Position numbers and translations under genes: made by a program
The notes under the pieces: generated by a model
What the model was told of the DNA's origin: nothing
Databases searched by the model: none
What the model saw: only the letters and a program-made list of their open reading frames with translations
From: Planctomycetota bacterium
Lineage (GTDB): Bacteria > Planctomycetota > PUPC01 > JACPCR01
Reading direction: 5' to 3'
NCBI GenBank assembly: GCA_027625095.1
Contig: JAQBXN010000024.1
Location: 16,852-80,851 of the forward strand
Length of the DNA: 64,000 nucleotides
Shown: positions 16,846-25,644 of the stretch, piece by piece
Position numbering within the stretch: position 1 is the first letter of the stretch
Layout: each line of letters opens with the position of its first letter

Positions 16846-17121
16846 CCATCAGACTCTACTCTTGACATCGCCAGACAGGTTCATTCGACTCGACCCGATG
16901 AACCCGAACGGCAGAAACTTCAGCAACGACTTCAGACCCGATCGGCCGAAAGCCAGATTTCCTAGTCTCTGGGATAGATGATGAGTGTTATGTTTCACGA
17001 ATGCGAAAAAAAGGGGGATCTCTCTCCTCCTTCATGGCGGCTTTGCAATTCAGTTGCCCGCGGAATCCGTGGGATTCATCCGCAACTTTAAGTTCGTCCC
17101 ACTCGAAAAGTTCTAAAAAAA

Positions 17122-17211
17122 TGGCGGAGAGAGAGGGATTCGAACCCTCGGTGACAATGAAGCCACACCGGTTTTCGAGACCGGCCCGTTCAGCCGCTCT
17201 GGCATCTCTCC
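17122..17211 (-). tRNA. tRNA-Ser (anticodon CGA)
   Basis: The 90-base gene on the minus strand has acceptor stem GGAGAGA/TCTCTCC with discriminator G and an encoded CCA end. The anticodon arm CCGGT-CTCGAAA-ACCGG has anticodon CGA (codon UCG). A long variable arm typical of class II serine tRNAs and the T-arm GGTTCGAATCC are present. A run of seven T follows the CCA at 17115-17121 and would serve as its terminator. Short protein-like ORFs over this locus are artefacts. The 276 bases on its left (16846-17121) hold no gene I can see. Confidence 0.96.
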
Positions 17212-17308
17212 AGTCGAAAATTCGGCCCATCTGAATCGGGCGGAACTATACTGGCGGCGGTAGCGTTTTCAAACACGGGTAGCTCGAGCCCCAGAAGCTT
17301 AAGGCAAA

Positions 17309-18112
17309 CTACGAAAAGTGGCCGCGGGATTCAGCAACGTGCTCGTGGCTGAAGATGTGCTCCTGACAGTACTCTTCTCCGCCAACGCAATCCGGACAGA
17401 CTCTGAAATCTTCTTCCGGGTCTGTTCGCTCCGTCTTCTTGCAGAGCTGGCAGACGTGGAAGGGCTGCATCTGATTTTTTAGCTGTCTGACTTCCTTGCT
17501 CATTTTTTGCTGAGAGCCTCGCATCCGGCCGAGGATGTCTTTACCGAAAAACAGGAAGAAATTGCAGACTGACGCAAAGACCAGAGATCTTGTCATCCAA
17601 TCCCCGGTTATGAAGGTGAAGCCGTACAAGATCCAGGTCAGCAATGCCAGATACCTGATCTTCATCGGCAAGATGAAGAACATCAGGAGTTCAAAATTTG
17701 GATAAAGGTAGGCAAAGGCTAAAAATACAGAACCGCCAATGAATGCATTAGTCCCAACAGAATCCTGAACTAGAAATGAGGAAATGATGGTCGCCAGACA
17801 GGCCGTCAAGATATAGACGTTGTATTTGAAATTACCCCACTCGGCTTCCAGCGCTCCGCCCATCAGGTAGAACAGGTACAGCGCGAAGAAAGCCCAGATC
17901 GGGCTCATACTCGGCGGGATGAAAAGGAAGGTTACGATTCGCCAGACTTCTCCACTTTGAACCAGCACAGGATCGAAGTCGAGCAAATCCAGTATTCGAC
18001 GGTCGACATGCCCAAACACAAACATGCATAATTGCCCCATAACCAGCACAAGAGTGAGGTTTGGAAGGGCAAAAGCTCCTAGTCGCTTTTCCAGCCTGTT
18101 AAGAAAGTTCAT
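17309..18112 (-). CDS. Rhomboid-like membrane protein with C-terminal zinc-ribbon-like tail
   Basis: The 267-residue protein has about six membrane helices and ends in a cysteine-rich tail (CQLCKKTERTD, then CPDC, then a His-rich EEYCQEHIFSHEHV). Topology and the GGALEAEWGNFKYNVYIL turn recall rhomboid proteases. The predicted nucleophile motif reads GGSV instead of GxSG, and no catalytic HxxG appears in the last helix. It is therefore probably a non-proteolytic rhomboid relative. I used the ATG at 18112; upstream in-frame sequence to 18262 is not family-like. The gene is divergent from the giant secreted protein, sharing a 155-base promoter region. Confidence 0.68.
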   Translation of the reverse strand: MNFLNRLEKRLGAFALPNLTLVLVMGQLCMFVFGHVDRRILDLLDFDPVLVQSGEVWRIVTFLFIPPSMSPIWAFFALYLFYLMGGALEAEWGNFKYNVYILTACLATIISSFLVQDSVGTNAFIGGSVFLAFAYLYPNFELLMFFILPMKIRYLALLTWILYGFTFITGDWMTRSLVFASVCNFFLFFGKDILGRMRGSQQKMSKEVRQLKNQMQPFHVCQLCKKTERTDPEEDFRVCPDCVGGEEYCQEHIFSHEHVAESRGHFS

Positions 18113-18267
18113 TTCGCTTTGAAGTGAATCAAAAGTGAGAAGGCATAATAACGGATAGTCCTGTGGCCTCGACGCTCCACGGCGAACTGATTTAAAGCGC
18201 CAAACTCCCCTCTGCCTTATACATGACCAGTCTTTCGTTAAAAACCATTCGTGGCAATACACCTGTC

Positions 18268-21200
18268 ATGCATCTGATATTTCTCGTCATTGGCACTCTG
18301 ATTTCAGCGGAAACTCTGGAAATCGCTGGGATCCCATTCCAGGTCATTGGAGAGGCGACACACGAGAATTACGTTTTCTCGATCTCGTTAGCTGCACCGT
18401 CAAGAAAGGCGGAGCTTATATTCGCCTCCACTGGGGCCAGTGATTACTACAGCTTCACATTGGCAAACGGAAATGCCAGTCTGGAGTTTGTTCAGAGTGG
18501 AAAACGAGTTCTCCTGGATCAGCGGTCAATGCAGATCGCTGACGAATCGACCATGGAGATTCGGAGGCAGCCACATTCGTTGTCTGTGCTGGTAGACGGG
18601 CACTACGCCGCCTGGGCCATTCACACCGGTTTATTCCAAGGAAATTTGCTGACCAAAGCCGGCGGAGTCAAAGACATTCGAAAGGTCCGATATCAACCGC
18701 TCTCGCCCATCATCTTTCACGACGATTTCATGGGAACAGATGAGAACGTTAAGGATCTCGGCGATTGGCACACCGCTCTCGGCCAATGGCAGCGCCACTC
18801 AATCCTCGAACAAGTGCGCGAACGAAAATTCGCGAACGTCCGCCCGGGAGTGCAACCCGAAGCGCAGAAAAGCGCCAATCCATTTTCCCTGTCCAGTCTC
18901 ACCGCGGAGAGTTCTCTGATTACTGTGGGGCATCGGTTCTGGGAAGATTATCGAACCGAAGTATCCGCCAGTACTGATGGCGGGGAAATCGGGTTGGTGG
19001 CCGGTTACCGAGGGCCGGACAATTACTTTCTACTGCGCTACGCTTTACAACTTGACATGCGGCATCCGGGCAAGGTCGAACTAATTCGGAGGTCTCCAAA
19101 GGGTGAAGAAGTGCTGGGCACTCGGTACTTGGAAGGACGCTCCGGCAATTGGTATCGGCTTCAACTGGCCATCAGGGGCGGACGGATTCTAGCGGGTATC
19201 GACGATACGGCGCTCTTTGCTCTTGAAAGGTCAGACGCAGCGGGTGGTAAAGTTGGCCTCTACTCGTCAAGCGCTCGCGCCTATTTCGATGATTTTCTCG
19301 TGGAGTCAGATGCCTCAATAATACTTGATACAAAGAAGCTCCTTGAATCCTGCACGCGCGCTGTAAACGGAGAGTGGAAAATAGTTAAAGAACAGGACCG
19401 TTGGATTCTTGAAGGTACCAATGCAGCACGGAACCTCGTTCAGTCATGGCCGGGCGGCAACTGCGAATTAAGTGTTCAGGCTGTTGGATTGACTGACGCG
19501 GTGGGCATCCAGATTGGAGATTCAATTCTCAATCTAAGTACAAATGCCGAGGGAAAGCTGAGGTCACCGGAGGCTAGTCAGGAAGTCCACGCAAGTCTGC
19601 AGCCAGGACGATGGCACAGACTATTTCTGAATCACGAAAAAGACGGTCTGAAAATCTTTTTCGATGGCCGACTTGTATCACGACGAGTGTCCGCACAAAA
19701 AGGTGAACTAACTCTGAACAGCTACGGGAATTGCCGGTTCCGTGATCTGACTATTTTCGGAAGGTTCGAGCGCGATATTGAGAAGGAGGTTCGGCACTCC
19801 ATTTTTTCACAGGATCCCTACATGGCAGGCTGGGCATCGCCGAGGTGGGAATGGTGGCCCGTGGGCGAATCACAAAGTCGTCGGCTGCCTGCTACCTACA
19901 TTTATAAGGGAGACATTTACGGCGACTTCAGCGTCCGCATGCCGATCGTTGGTGATGCAACTTATTTCTTTGGCGATGATGCAACTGAACCCGGCGAGGG
20001 ATATGAACTCAAAATTGCGACGAACACTGATGATAAATCGTGCAAGCTGGAGCTCTACCGCAAGAAGCATCTGTTGGCACAGGCCGAGCGAAAAGTCACG
20101 CCGGAGACACAAGAAATAATTTTCGGTCGTCAGCCCGAAACCATCTGGGGGAATTTGGAATTAAATGTCGCCGGAAACCTGATTTGGGCCACCTTGAATA
20201 ATGAAGAATTGATATCTGTAAATGAGCCAGCCGCGTTGAAAGGAGTCACGCTCGGCACAATTCTCACCAGCCACACAGACTTTGCCCTGGTGCGCGTGTA
20301 CCGGGAACAGGTCAAAGACTATATGTTCGAATTGGCCCCCTCAGACTGGGAGAGAGTCGGGACATGGGAGGTCATCAACCGGTTTTCCTGCGACCCCAGA
20401 TGGTCGCACATGAACGGGCGCAGCAGGGGCCTCGCCGCTTTGTGGAACAAGTATGAATTTGAAGGTGATTTCACTATTGAGTGTTTTGCAGGCATGCGTA
20501 TGCGTCAGGAGCTGAAAGAGGGCGCAGGGGGGATTTATCCCCGGGTAGGCGATATCAATCTGTCATTTTGTGCGGACGGTCAGAACATGTTCAGCGGATA
20601 CGCGCTGGTGTTGGCCGCTTGGGATCCATACTGGTCAGAAAAATCTTCTTTCATTTATCGAGAGAACAAAATCGTGGCTGAGACGGAGCGTGAACTTATC
20701 CCACGCGTTCGTGACGGGATGCCTCGGGCTCGAGCGATAAAAGTTCCCTGGGATCCAGGCGGACGACCAGTGCACGGGGCATGGTATTTCCTGAAGCTCC
20801 GGCACCGCGGAAACCGTTATGAGTTCTTCTTTGATAATGTAAAGGTGATGTCTTTTGAGGACGAAGAACCTCTCCCCGGTAAACGCCTCGCACTTTGGAC
20901 ACAAAACAACAGCATCGTTGTAGCGCGGGCAAAAATCTCTTATGAGAAAGCAAATATGGCAAGTGCGTTGGTATCCGATACTTCCTTTCTCGATTTCTCC
21001 GCTATTAAGGATACGACCCAGTCATATCCGCTGGAGATTACGTCAAAATCTCACCCGTATCTTGAACAGACTTTTGATGAGGACTTTGCTGGCTGGAGTG
21101 TCTCCGATTCGGAACAGGGCCCGCTTCTTTTCATTGACAAAAAAGTCAAGTCCAAAGGCAGTGGCAGTTTGAAATTAGTGAACAAACACCCTGGCGGCGA

Positions 21201-24200
21201 TATAGGCGTCGTTGCACCAGTTCAGGAATCGGATGTTTCTAAAATCGTGGATTTGAGCTTTGACTACCGTATTCCTCCGGATGTTTTGGTAAACCTCTAC
21301 TTTCGCCTGAAAGACAAAGAAGGTTTTTATTTTGTCCGTCTGACCGGGTCCGACAGGACGGGTGCGAGGGAGCGTCAGGTGGGTGATTTTAATGCTGTAG
21401 CAGATGGAAGTTGGCATTCAGCACGAATCAATTTGGGTCTGGCGATGAAGGAACAATTTCCGGAGGATGCACAACTCATGCTGCACTCCATGAGCCTGGG
21501 CCAGTTACATGAGGGTTACCTCCAGGCCGGGTTGGGCGGGAACAAGGCTGGAGCGATCTACCATATTGACAACTTTCGCCTGGAGGCAGCGGGAGGCCCG
21601 GATCTGGATCTGACAGCACAAACCGAGTCAAAGGATGCAGTCGAACTCTGCTACATCCTTGATGATAAACCGAACACCGATCCCGTTATTGCTGAAGGAA
21701 GCTCTAAATCTCCTCCCAGCAACACTCGGGCCTTCAGCAGGAACGCTGAAGGCCTCGCTGACTACAAAACCTGGAGCGCTCACCAAAAAGATCTCCAACC
21801 CGGCAGTTGGTTCTTTCATGCCTCGGTGAAAACCCTGGATGGACAATGGAAACCGCCGATTCATTACCCCGTGCACGTCACCGAGCCGCTCGAAGTTTTG
21901 CGAGTCGAACCGGAGGATGGAGCGAAATGGGGTGGAGGAGAAGTTAAAGTATTTTTTGAAACAGGTTCCATCATCGATCCTCTGCTCTCTACAGTTCGAG
22001 TTGCTGTGAATCGGCAGAAACTCACTGCCAAAAATCTTAATTACGATGCGCGTAATCGTGTGCTCAGCTTTGATCTCAAGAACACCAGTATCAGCATGAA
22101 AGAGGGCGAAAGAGCATTTCTTGAAATCAGTTTCGCCGATACGCTGTTGCCCGCGGATGCTCGGAACCCGACTAAATGGTGGCGGAGATCTGCAACAAAG
22201 GACCAAGCAGGTAAAGAGCTGTACAGGAACTTCAACCCTACATATTTTTTTGATCCTGCCCTTGATAAAACACCGCCTTCACTGGTGCGCGTTGAGGCAC
22301 GGATACTTGATGAGGATTTTGAAGAAGGTATGGGAAAGATCCTCCCTTATGTTGAGAGGGGGATTACTCTTAAAAGGCAGAAAGAGGCAGACCGGCAATT
22401 TCTGAACCTCATAAATGAACAGCTAGCTGGTTATTCCGGCATTCTGCTTCATCGAGGGCAATTTAATCTGGGGCAATATCCTTTTCTCAGTTTCGATTAT
22501 CGGACCGATGGAAATCTGAAAGCTGATTTTCAGTTTCAGACACGTGGTGGAAACCAATATCTTGGATTCACAGACCGCGACGAAGGTCTTGAATTCACCG
22601 GCAGCATTGATGTTGTTAAGGACAATCAATGGCATCGAGCGGAAGTGGATCTCAGGGAAGTTGTCGGCATCTACCTCAAGAGCTACGACCCGAATGTGAG
22701 CATTGTTTCCCAATTCTTGCTCGGTGATTTCGGGCACCGAGGAAATGTTCCGGGTGCACATTTGCAACTGGATAATTTGTCTCTCGTACAGGCAGTCAGT
22801 TCAAATGGCGGCTTGAAGCTCCGCTGGGGTGCTGAAGATATCAGTGGCATTGCGGGCTACAGTTATTCCTGGAGCAAAGATGTTTCAGAGGAACCGGACA
22901 CGAGGATTGATTCCACTGAGGGGCATGATTCATTCGATAATTTGCCGGAAGGCGACCTGTACTTCCATATTTGTGCTCAGGACACTACCGGCAACTGGGG
23001 GCGGGCCGCCCATATTCGATATCTGGTAGACAACACGCCTCCCAGGCTGCAAGAGGTCTATCCGGCGGCTGGCAGCAAGGCTGCCAGTTCAGAGATCAGG
23101 CTTCACTTTCAGGAAGCCGGCTCCGGCATCGACCCGCAGTCAATTCAACTGAAGTTGAACGGTATGCGCGTCCCTCTGAATTCAAACTACACTGAATTTG
23201 ATGTGAAGACCGGGGTGTTGACCTACGACTGGGCCGGGGCGGGCTTGTTCGCTGATCCTGCCGACAAAAGCACACTCAAATTTGAACTTGAGCCGGTAAA
23301 GGATTTCGCAGGGAACGCGTCTGAGCCAATGTCCTGGAGTTGGGTGTTGGATTATAAGGAAGACAAGGATGGCCCGACCGACGTTACCCTCACTGGCGAG
23401 GGCGACCTTGTGCAGTCATTCACAAGCTTTACCAGTGATTTCGGCGGATGGCAGTCCTTTGGCAAAACTGGGGCGAAAATCTCCATGACCCGGGATGAGG
23501 AACGCCAGGATAACTGCCTGAAGGTTACCATCGCCGATACCTGGGACGATTCCGGAGTGTACCTCCAGTTGATGAAGAGTCTCCCGGTTGTCCCGAATCC
23601 GATCGTTGCGTTCGATTATAAATTTCCGGCGGGACTGAAAATTATCCTGCGCGTTCATGCCAACGGTCAGTTCCGATGTATCTCGTTAACTCAGGACCCT
23701 GACGGTTATGACAAGATCGGCGAGATTCCGGGCATAGTTGCGGACGGCAGGTGGCACCGCGCCATGTTCAATCTTCTTGATATTCTGAAAAAGGCCGATC
23801 CCGAGACCGAGAACCACACTGTTGGCCAGTTTGCGTTTGGCAATTGGAGCAATTTCTGGAACCCAAAAGGTACTGAATACTACATTGATAATTTCATCCT
23901 GATCGGCAGTGGCACACCAGAGCCGAGATTCAACATTCGTGCCCGTGATCCATCGGGTATTGCAGGCATGGCCTGGATTTTGGATTCCTCGTCTACTGCA
24001 TTGCCGGTTCAGAAGAGTCAGCCCACGGGGGGGAATGTGCAATTGCCGGTGACAGACCAGGCGGGCCTTCGATTCTTCAGCATGCGAGCCCTGGATAACG
24101 CCGGGAACTGGGGGCCTGCTTTTCGTTATCCTTTCTATACAGAAGCAGTATTTCATTCGAATGAACCTGATGGATTTGAGGCCGATTCCGCCTGGACAGC

Positions 24201-24642
24201 GGAGGCCGAGGAAAATCTGGACCTGCAGCCGAAGCTTCGGTCGATCCCCTCCGCCGGCGGCGGCAAGGTACTAGCCGTATCGCACCAATTCGTAAGCAAG
24301 AAAAATCGTGAGCTAATGCTCACTCTGAAGAAGGAAGTTCATCTGGGAAGAGGCAAACGCCTTTCGTTCCATCTGTTTCATCTGGGAAAGGAGGTGACTT
24401 GTAGACTGGTTCTTCGCACATCAGGCCGGACGCTCGTTTCTCGGCCGGAATCCATTCCAGGTGGCCAATGGCAGGCCCCAGTAAGTTTTGAACTTGGCGG
24501 AAGTCGATTTACAACGCAGGGAGAAAGCGGCAGATACGCTTCGGAGATCGGTAATACGGAAGCTATCAAAGAGATACATTTGAAATTTGATTGGCCTGAC
24601 ACGGAGGCTGACTTTCTTGTCGATGCCTTCCACATCAAGTGA
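18268..24642 (+). CDS. Giant secreted modular protein with repeated carbohydrate-binding-like and Ig-like domains
   Basis: A signal peptide (MHLIFLVIGTLISA) precedes about 2110 residues of beta-rich modules. The N-terminal ~900 residues contain several concanavalin/DUF1080-like sandwiches (FHDDFMGTDENVKDLGDW, YFDDFLVES and FEGDFTIECFAGMRM). From about residue 930 a composite unit repeats three times: a jelly-roll with DGSWHSARINL, DNQWHRAEVDL or DGRWHRAMFNL, then a closing IDNF/LDNL strand. Ig-like linkers follow, two of them with a GNWG motif. No glycosidase or peptidase signature is visible and no anchor motif is seen at the C-terminus. It is probably a surface or extracellular binding protein. 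I took the ATG at 18268 because it begins the signal peptide. Confidence 0.8.
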   Translation: MHLIFLVIGTLISAETLEIAGIPFQVIGEATHENYVFSISLAAPSRKAELIFASTGASDYYSFTLANGNASLEFVQSGKRVLLDQRSMQIADESTMEIRRQPHSLSVLVDGHYAAWAIHTGLFQGNLLTKAGGVKDIRKVRYQPLSPIIFHDDFMGTDENVKDLGDWHTALGQWQRHSILEQVRERKFANVRPGVQPEAQKSANPFSLSSLTAESSLITVGHRFWEDYRTEVSASTDGGEIGLVAGYRGPDNYFLLRYALQLDMRHPGKVELIRRSPKGEEVLGTRYLEGRSGNWYRLQLAIRGGRILAGIDDTALFALERSDAAGGKVGLYSSSARAYFDDFLVESDASIILDTKKLLESCTRAVNGEWKIVKEQDRWILEGTNAARNLVQSWPGGNCELSVQAVGLTDAVGIQIGDSILNLSTNAEGKLRSPEASQEVHASLQPGRWHRLFLNHEKDGLKIFFDGRLVSRRVSAQKGELTLNSYGNCRFRDLTIFGRFERDIEKEVRHSIFSQDPYMAGWASPRWEWWPVGESQSRRLPATYIYKGDIYGDFSVRMPIVGDATYFFGDDATEPGEGYELKIATNTDDKSCKLELYRKKHLLAQAERKVTPETQEIIFGRQPETIWGNLELNVAGNLIWATLNNEELISVNEPAALKGVTLGTILTSHTDFALVRVYREQVKDYMFELAPSDWERVGTWEVINRFSCDPRWSHMNGRSRGLAALWNKYEFEGDFTIECFAGMRMRQELKEGAGGIYPRVGDINLSFCADGQNMFSGYALVLAAWDPYWSEKSSFIYRENKIVAETERELIPRVRDGMPRARAIKVPWDPGGRPVHGAWYFLKLRHRGNRYEFFFDNVKVMSFEDEEPLPGKRLALWTQNNSIVVARAKISYEKANMASALVSDTSFLDFSAIKDTTQSYPLEITSKSHPYLEQTFDEDFAGWSVSDSEQGPLLFIDKKVKSKGSGSLKLVNKHPGGDIGVVAPVQESDVSKIVDLSFDYRIPPDVLVNLYFRLKDKEGFYFVRLTGSDRTGARERQVGDFNAVADGSWHSARINLGLAMKEQFPEDAQLMLHSMSLGQLHEGYLQAGLGGNKAGAIYHIDNFRLEAAGGPDLDLTAQTESKDAVELCYILDDKPNTDPVIAEGSSKSPPSNTRAFSRNAEGLADYKTWSAHQKDLQPGSWFFHASVKTLDGQWKPPIHYPVHVTEPLEVLRVEPEDGAKWGGGEVKVFFETGSIIDPLLSTVRVAVNRQKLTAKNLNYDARNRVLSFDLKNTSISMKEGERAFLEISFADTLLPADARNPTKWWRRSATKDQAGKELYRNFNPTYFFDPALDKTPPSLVRVEARILDEDFEEGMGKILPYVERGITLKRQKEADRQFLNLINEQLAGYSGILLHRGQFNLGQYPFLSFDYRTDGNLKADFQFQTRGGNQYLGFTDRDEGLEFTGSIDVVKDNQWHRAEVDLREVVGIYLKSYDPNVSIVSQFLLGDFGHRGNVPGAHLQLDNLSLVQAVSSNGGLKLRWGAEDISGIAGYSYSWSKDVSEEPDTRIDSTEGHDSFDNLPEGDLYFHICAQDTTGNWGRAAHIRYLVDNTPPRLQEVYPAAGSKAASSEIRLHFQEAGSGIDPQSIQLKLNGMRVPLNSNYTEFDVKTGVLTYDWAGAGLFADPADKSTLKFELEPVKDFAGNASEPMSWSWVLDYKEDKDGPTDVTLTGEGDLVQSFTSFTSDFGGWQSFGKTGAKISMTRDEERQDNCLKVTIADTWDDSGVYLQLMKSLPVVPNPIVAFDYKFPAGLKIILRVHANGQFRCISLTQDPDGYDKIGEIPGIVADGRWHRAMFNLLDILKKADPETENHTVGQFAFGNWSNFWNPKGTEYYIDNFILIGSGTPEPRFNIRARDPSGIAGMAWILDSSSTALPVQKSQPTGGNVQLPVTDQAGLRFFSMRALDNAGNWGPAFRYPFYTEAVFHSNEPDGFEADSAWTAEAEENLDLQPKLRSIPSAGGGKVLAVSHQFVSKKNRELMLTLKKEVHLGRGKRLSFHLFHLGKEVTCRLVLRTSGRTLVSRPESIPGGQWQAPVSFELGGSRFTTQGESGRYASEIGNTEAIKEIHLKFDWPDTEADFLVDAFHIK

Positions 24643-24723
24643 GGTGGTGAATCCCTTGCGCGCCAGAATGAAATCCAGTACATAGCCCCTACCTAAATTT
24701 GCGACAAAAATCGGGAGCATGGC

Positions 24724-24870
24724 ATGCCTGACGATCTTTTTTCATCCGCACAGCGATTCTGCAAAGACCTTGTTAACGGCTAGAATCCCGAAGAGCCCTT
24801 CGGCAAGCTTCTGCATGAGGCGCGCGGCGATTCAACGCTCTCTTCCAGGCTTCTTGAAAAACCTGCCGAG
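24724..24870 (+). pseudogene. Upstream in-frame segment of the NHLP-STAS gene, interrupted by TAG
   Basis: An ATG at 24724, six bases after GGGAG, opens the same frame as the gene at 24871. It encodes MPDDLFSSAQRFCKDLVNG, then TAG at 24781-24783, then NPEEPFGKLLHEARGDSTL and RLLEKPAEV running into the annotated start. The post-TAG residues align with the second NHLP copy downstream (KKLIGEAQGDSSL), so this stretch is genuine coding sequence. No ATG, GTG or TTG lies between the TAG and 24871. The gene is either broken, translated from an internal start, read through at amber, or affected by a base-calling error. Confidence 0.7.
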
Positions 24871-25566
24871 GTGATGGGCGAAGCAGGCATTGAATTGCCG
24901 GATGGCGTGACAGTGGCTTTCAAGCAACTGTCAAACTCCGAGATAATCGTCGTGCTTCCAGAGCCCGGAAAGAGCATTTTCATCTCCTCGGAATTCAAGG
25001 TGAACCCTCTGAAGAAATTGATCGGAGAAGCTCAGGGGGACAGTTCGCTCCGTGAACAACTCTTGACCTCCCCTGGGGAAGCTTTGACTCGGGCCGGCCT
25101 GGAGGTTTCCAAGGACGCCAATATTACCTTCATCGAGAATACGGCAGGAAAATTCACCATTGTTTTTCCCGCACCTGAGAGCGCCGAGCGAACCGAAAAA
25201 GTGAAAGCGCTCGGTCAAGGGATTGTCAGGGACGCCGGGAATCAGCTCACCATTGAGTGGGTCAGGCCGGATTTCATGCGCGTAAATGGCACGGTGGATT
25301 CCGAGACTGCAGCAAGCCTGAGAGTCGAACTGGAAAAGCCAGACTTTGATGTAGATCTCGATCTTAGCGGCATCAAATTCTTCAGTTCACAGGGCATCGG
25401 TATGCTGGTCCGCACCGAGAAACGGCTCGTTGCAATCGGATGCCGTCTTCGCCTTCTCAACGTTCCAGAAGTGCTCATGAACGTTCTGAAGATTTTCAGA
25501 CTGCTCGCGGTATTGGAAATTGAGAACCACACGGACGGCGACCTCATGCAGGCATATCGTTTTTAA
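24871..25566 (+). CDS. Nitrile-hydratase-leader-like (NHLP) repeats fused to a STAS domain
   Basis: The readable frame gives 231 residues. The first ~30 are the C-terminal half of an NHLP-type domain (AGIELPDGVTVAFKQLS, ending IVVLPEP). A complete second copy follows at about residues 44-110 (NPLKKLIGEAQGDSSLREQL through TIVFPAP). A STAS domain at about 125-225 carries the typical DLSGIKFFSSQGIGMLV loop with a possible phospho-Ser. NHLP domains normally serve as leaders of ribosomal peptides; STAS domains are anti-sigma antagonists or signalling modules. A fusion of the two is unusual. The start is uncertain (GTG 24871 or ATG 24874) because homology continues upstream through an in-frame TAG. 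No maturase or anti-sigma gene is adjacent. Confidence 0.75.
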   Translation: MMGEAGIELPDGVTVAFKQLSNSEIIVVLPEPGKSIFISSEFKVNPLKKLIGEAQGDSSLREQLLTSPGEALTRAGLEVSKDANITFIENTAGKFTIVFPAPESAERTEKVKALGQGIVRDAGNQLTIEWVRPDFMRVNGTVDSETAASLRVELEKPDFDVDLDLSGIKFFSSQGIGMLVRTEKRLVAIGCRLRLLNVPEVLMNVLKIFRLLAVLEIENHTDGDLMQAYRF

Positions 25567-25644
25567 GGACTGTTCACCTTGCCTTACAGCAGGGTGTAGC
25601 CTTTTTCCGATATTAATAGAGGTCGCTGTTTACACACTCTCGCC

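Noticed and set aside
17001..17234. Short ORFs over the tRNA locus, including one containing AEREGFEPSV
   Set aside because: This is the well-known false translation of the tRNA 3' end on the opposite strand; the locus is tRNA-Ser(CGA).
18113..18262. N-terminal extension of the rhomboid-like protein
   Set aside because: The 50 extra residues are not hydrophobic or family-like and would overlap the region needed for the divergent promoter.
24724..25566. Genome-wide recoding of TAG as a sense codon
   Set aside because: apgM ends normally at a TAG, so a general code change is not supported; only this single site is unusual.
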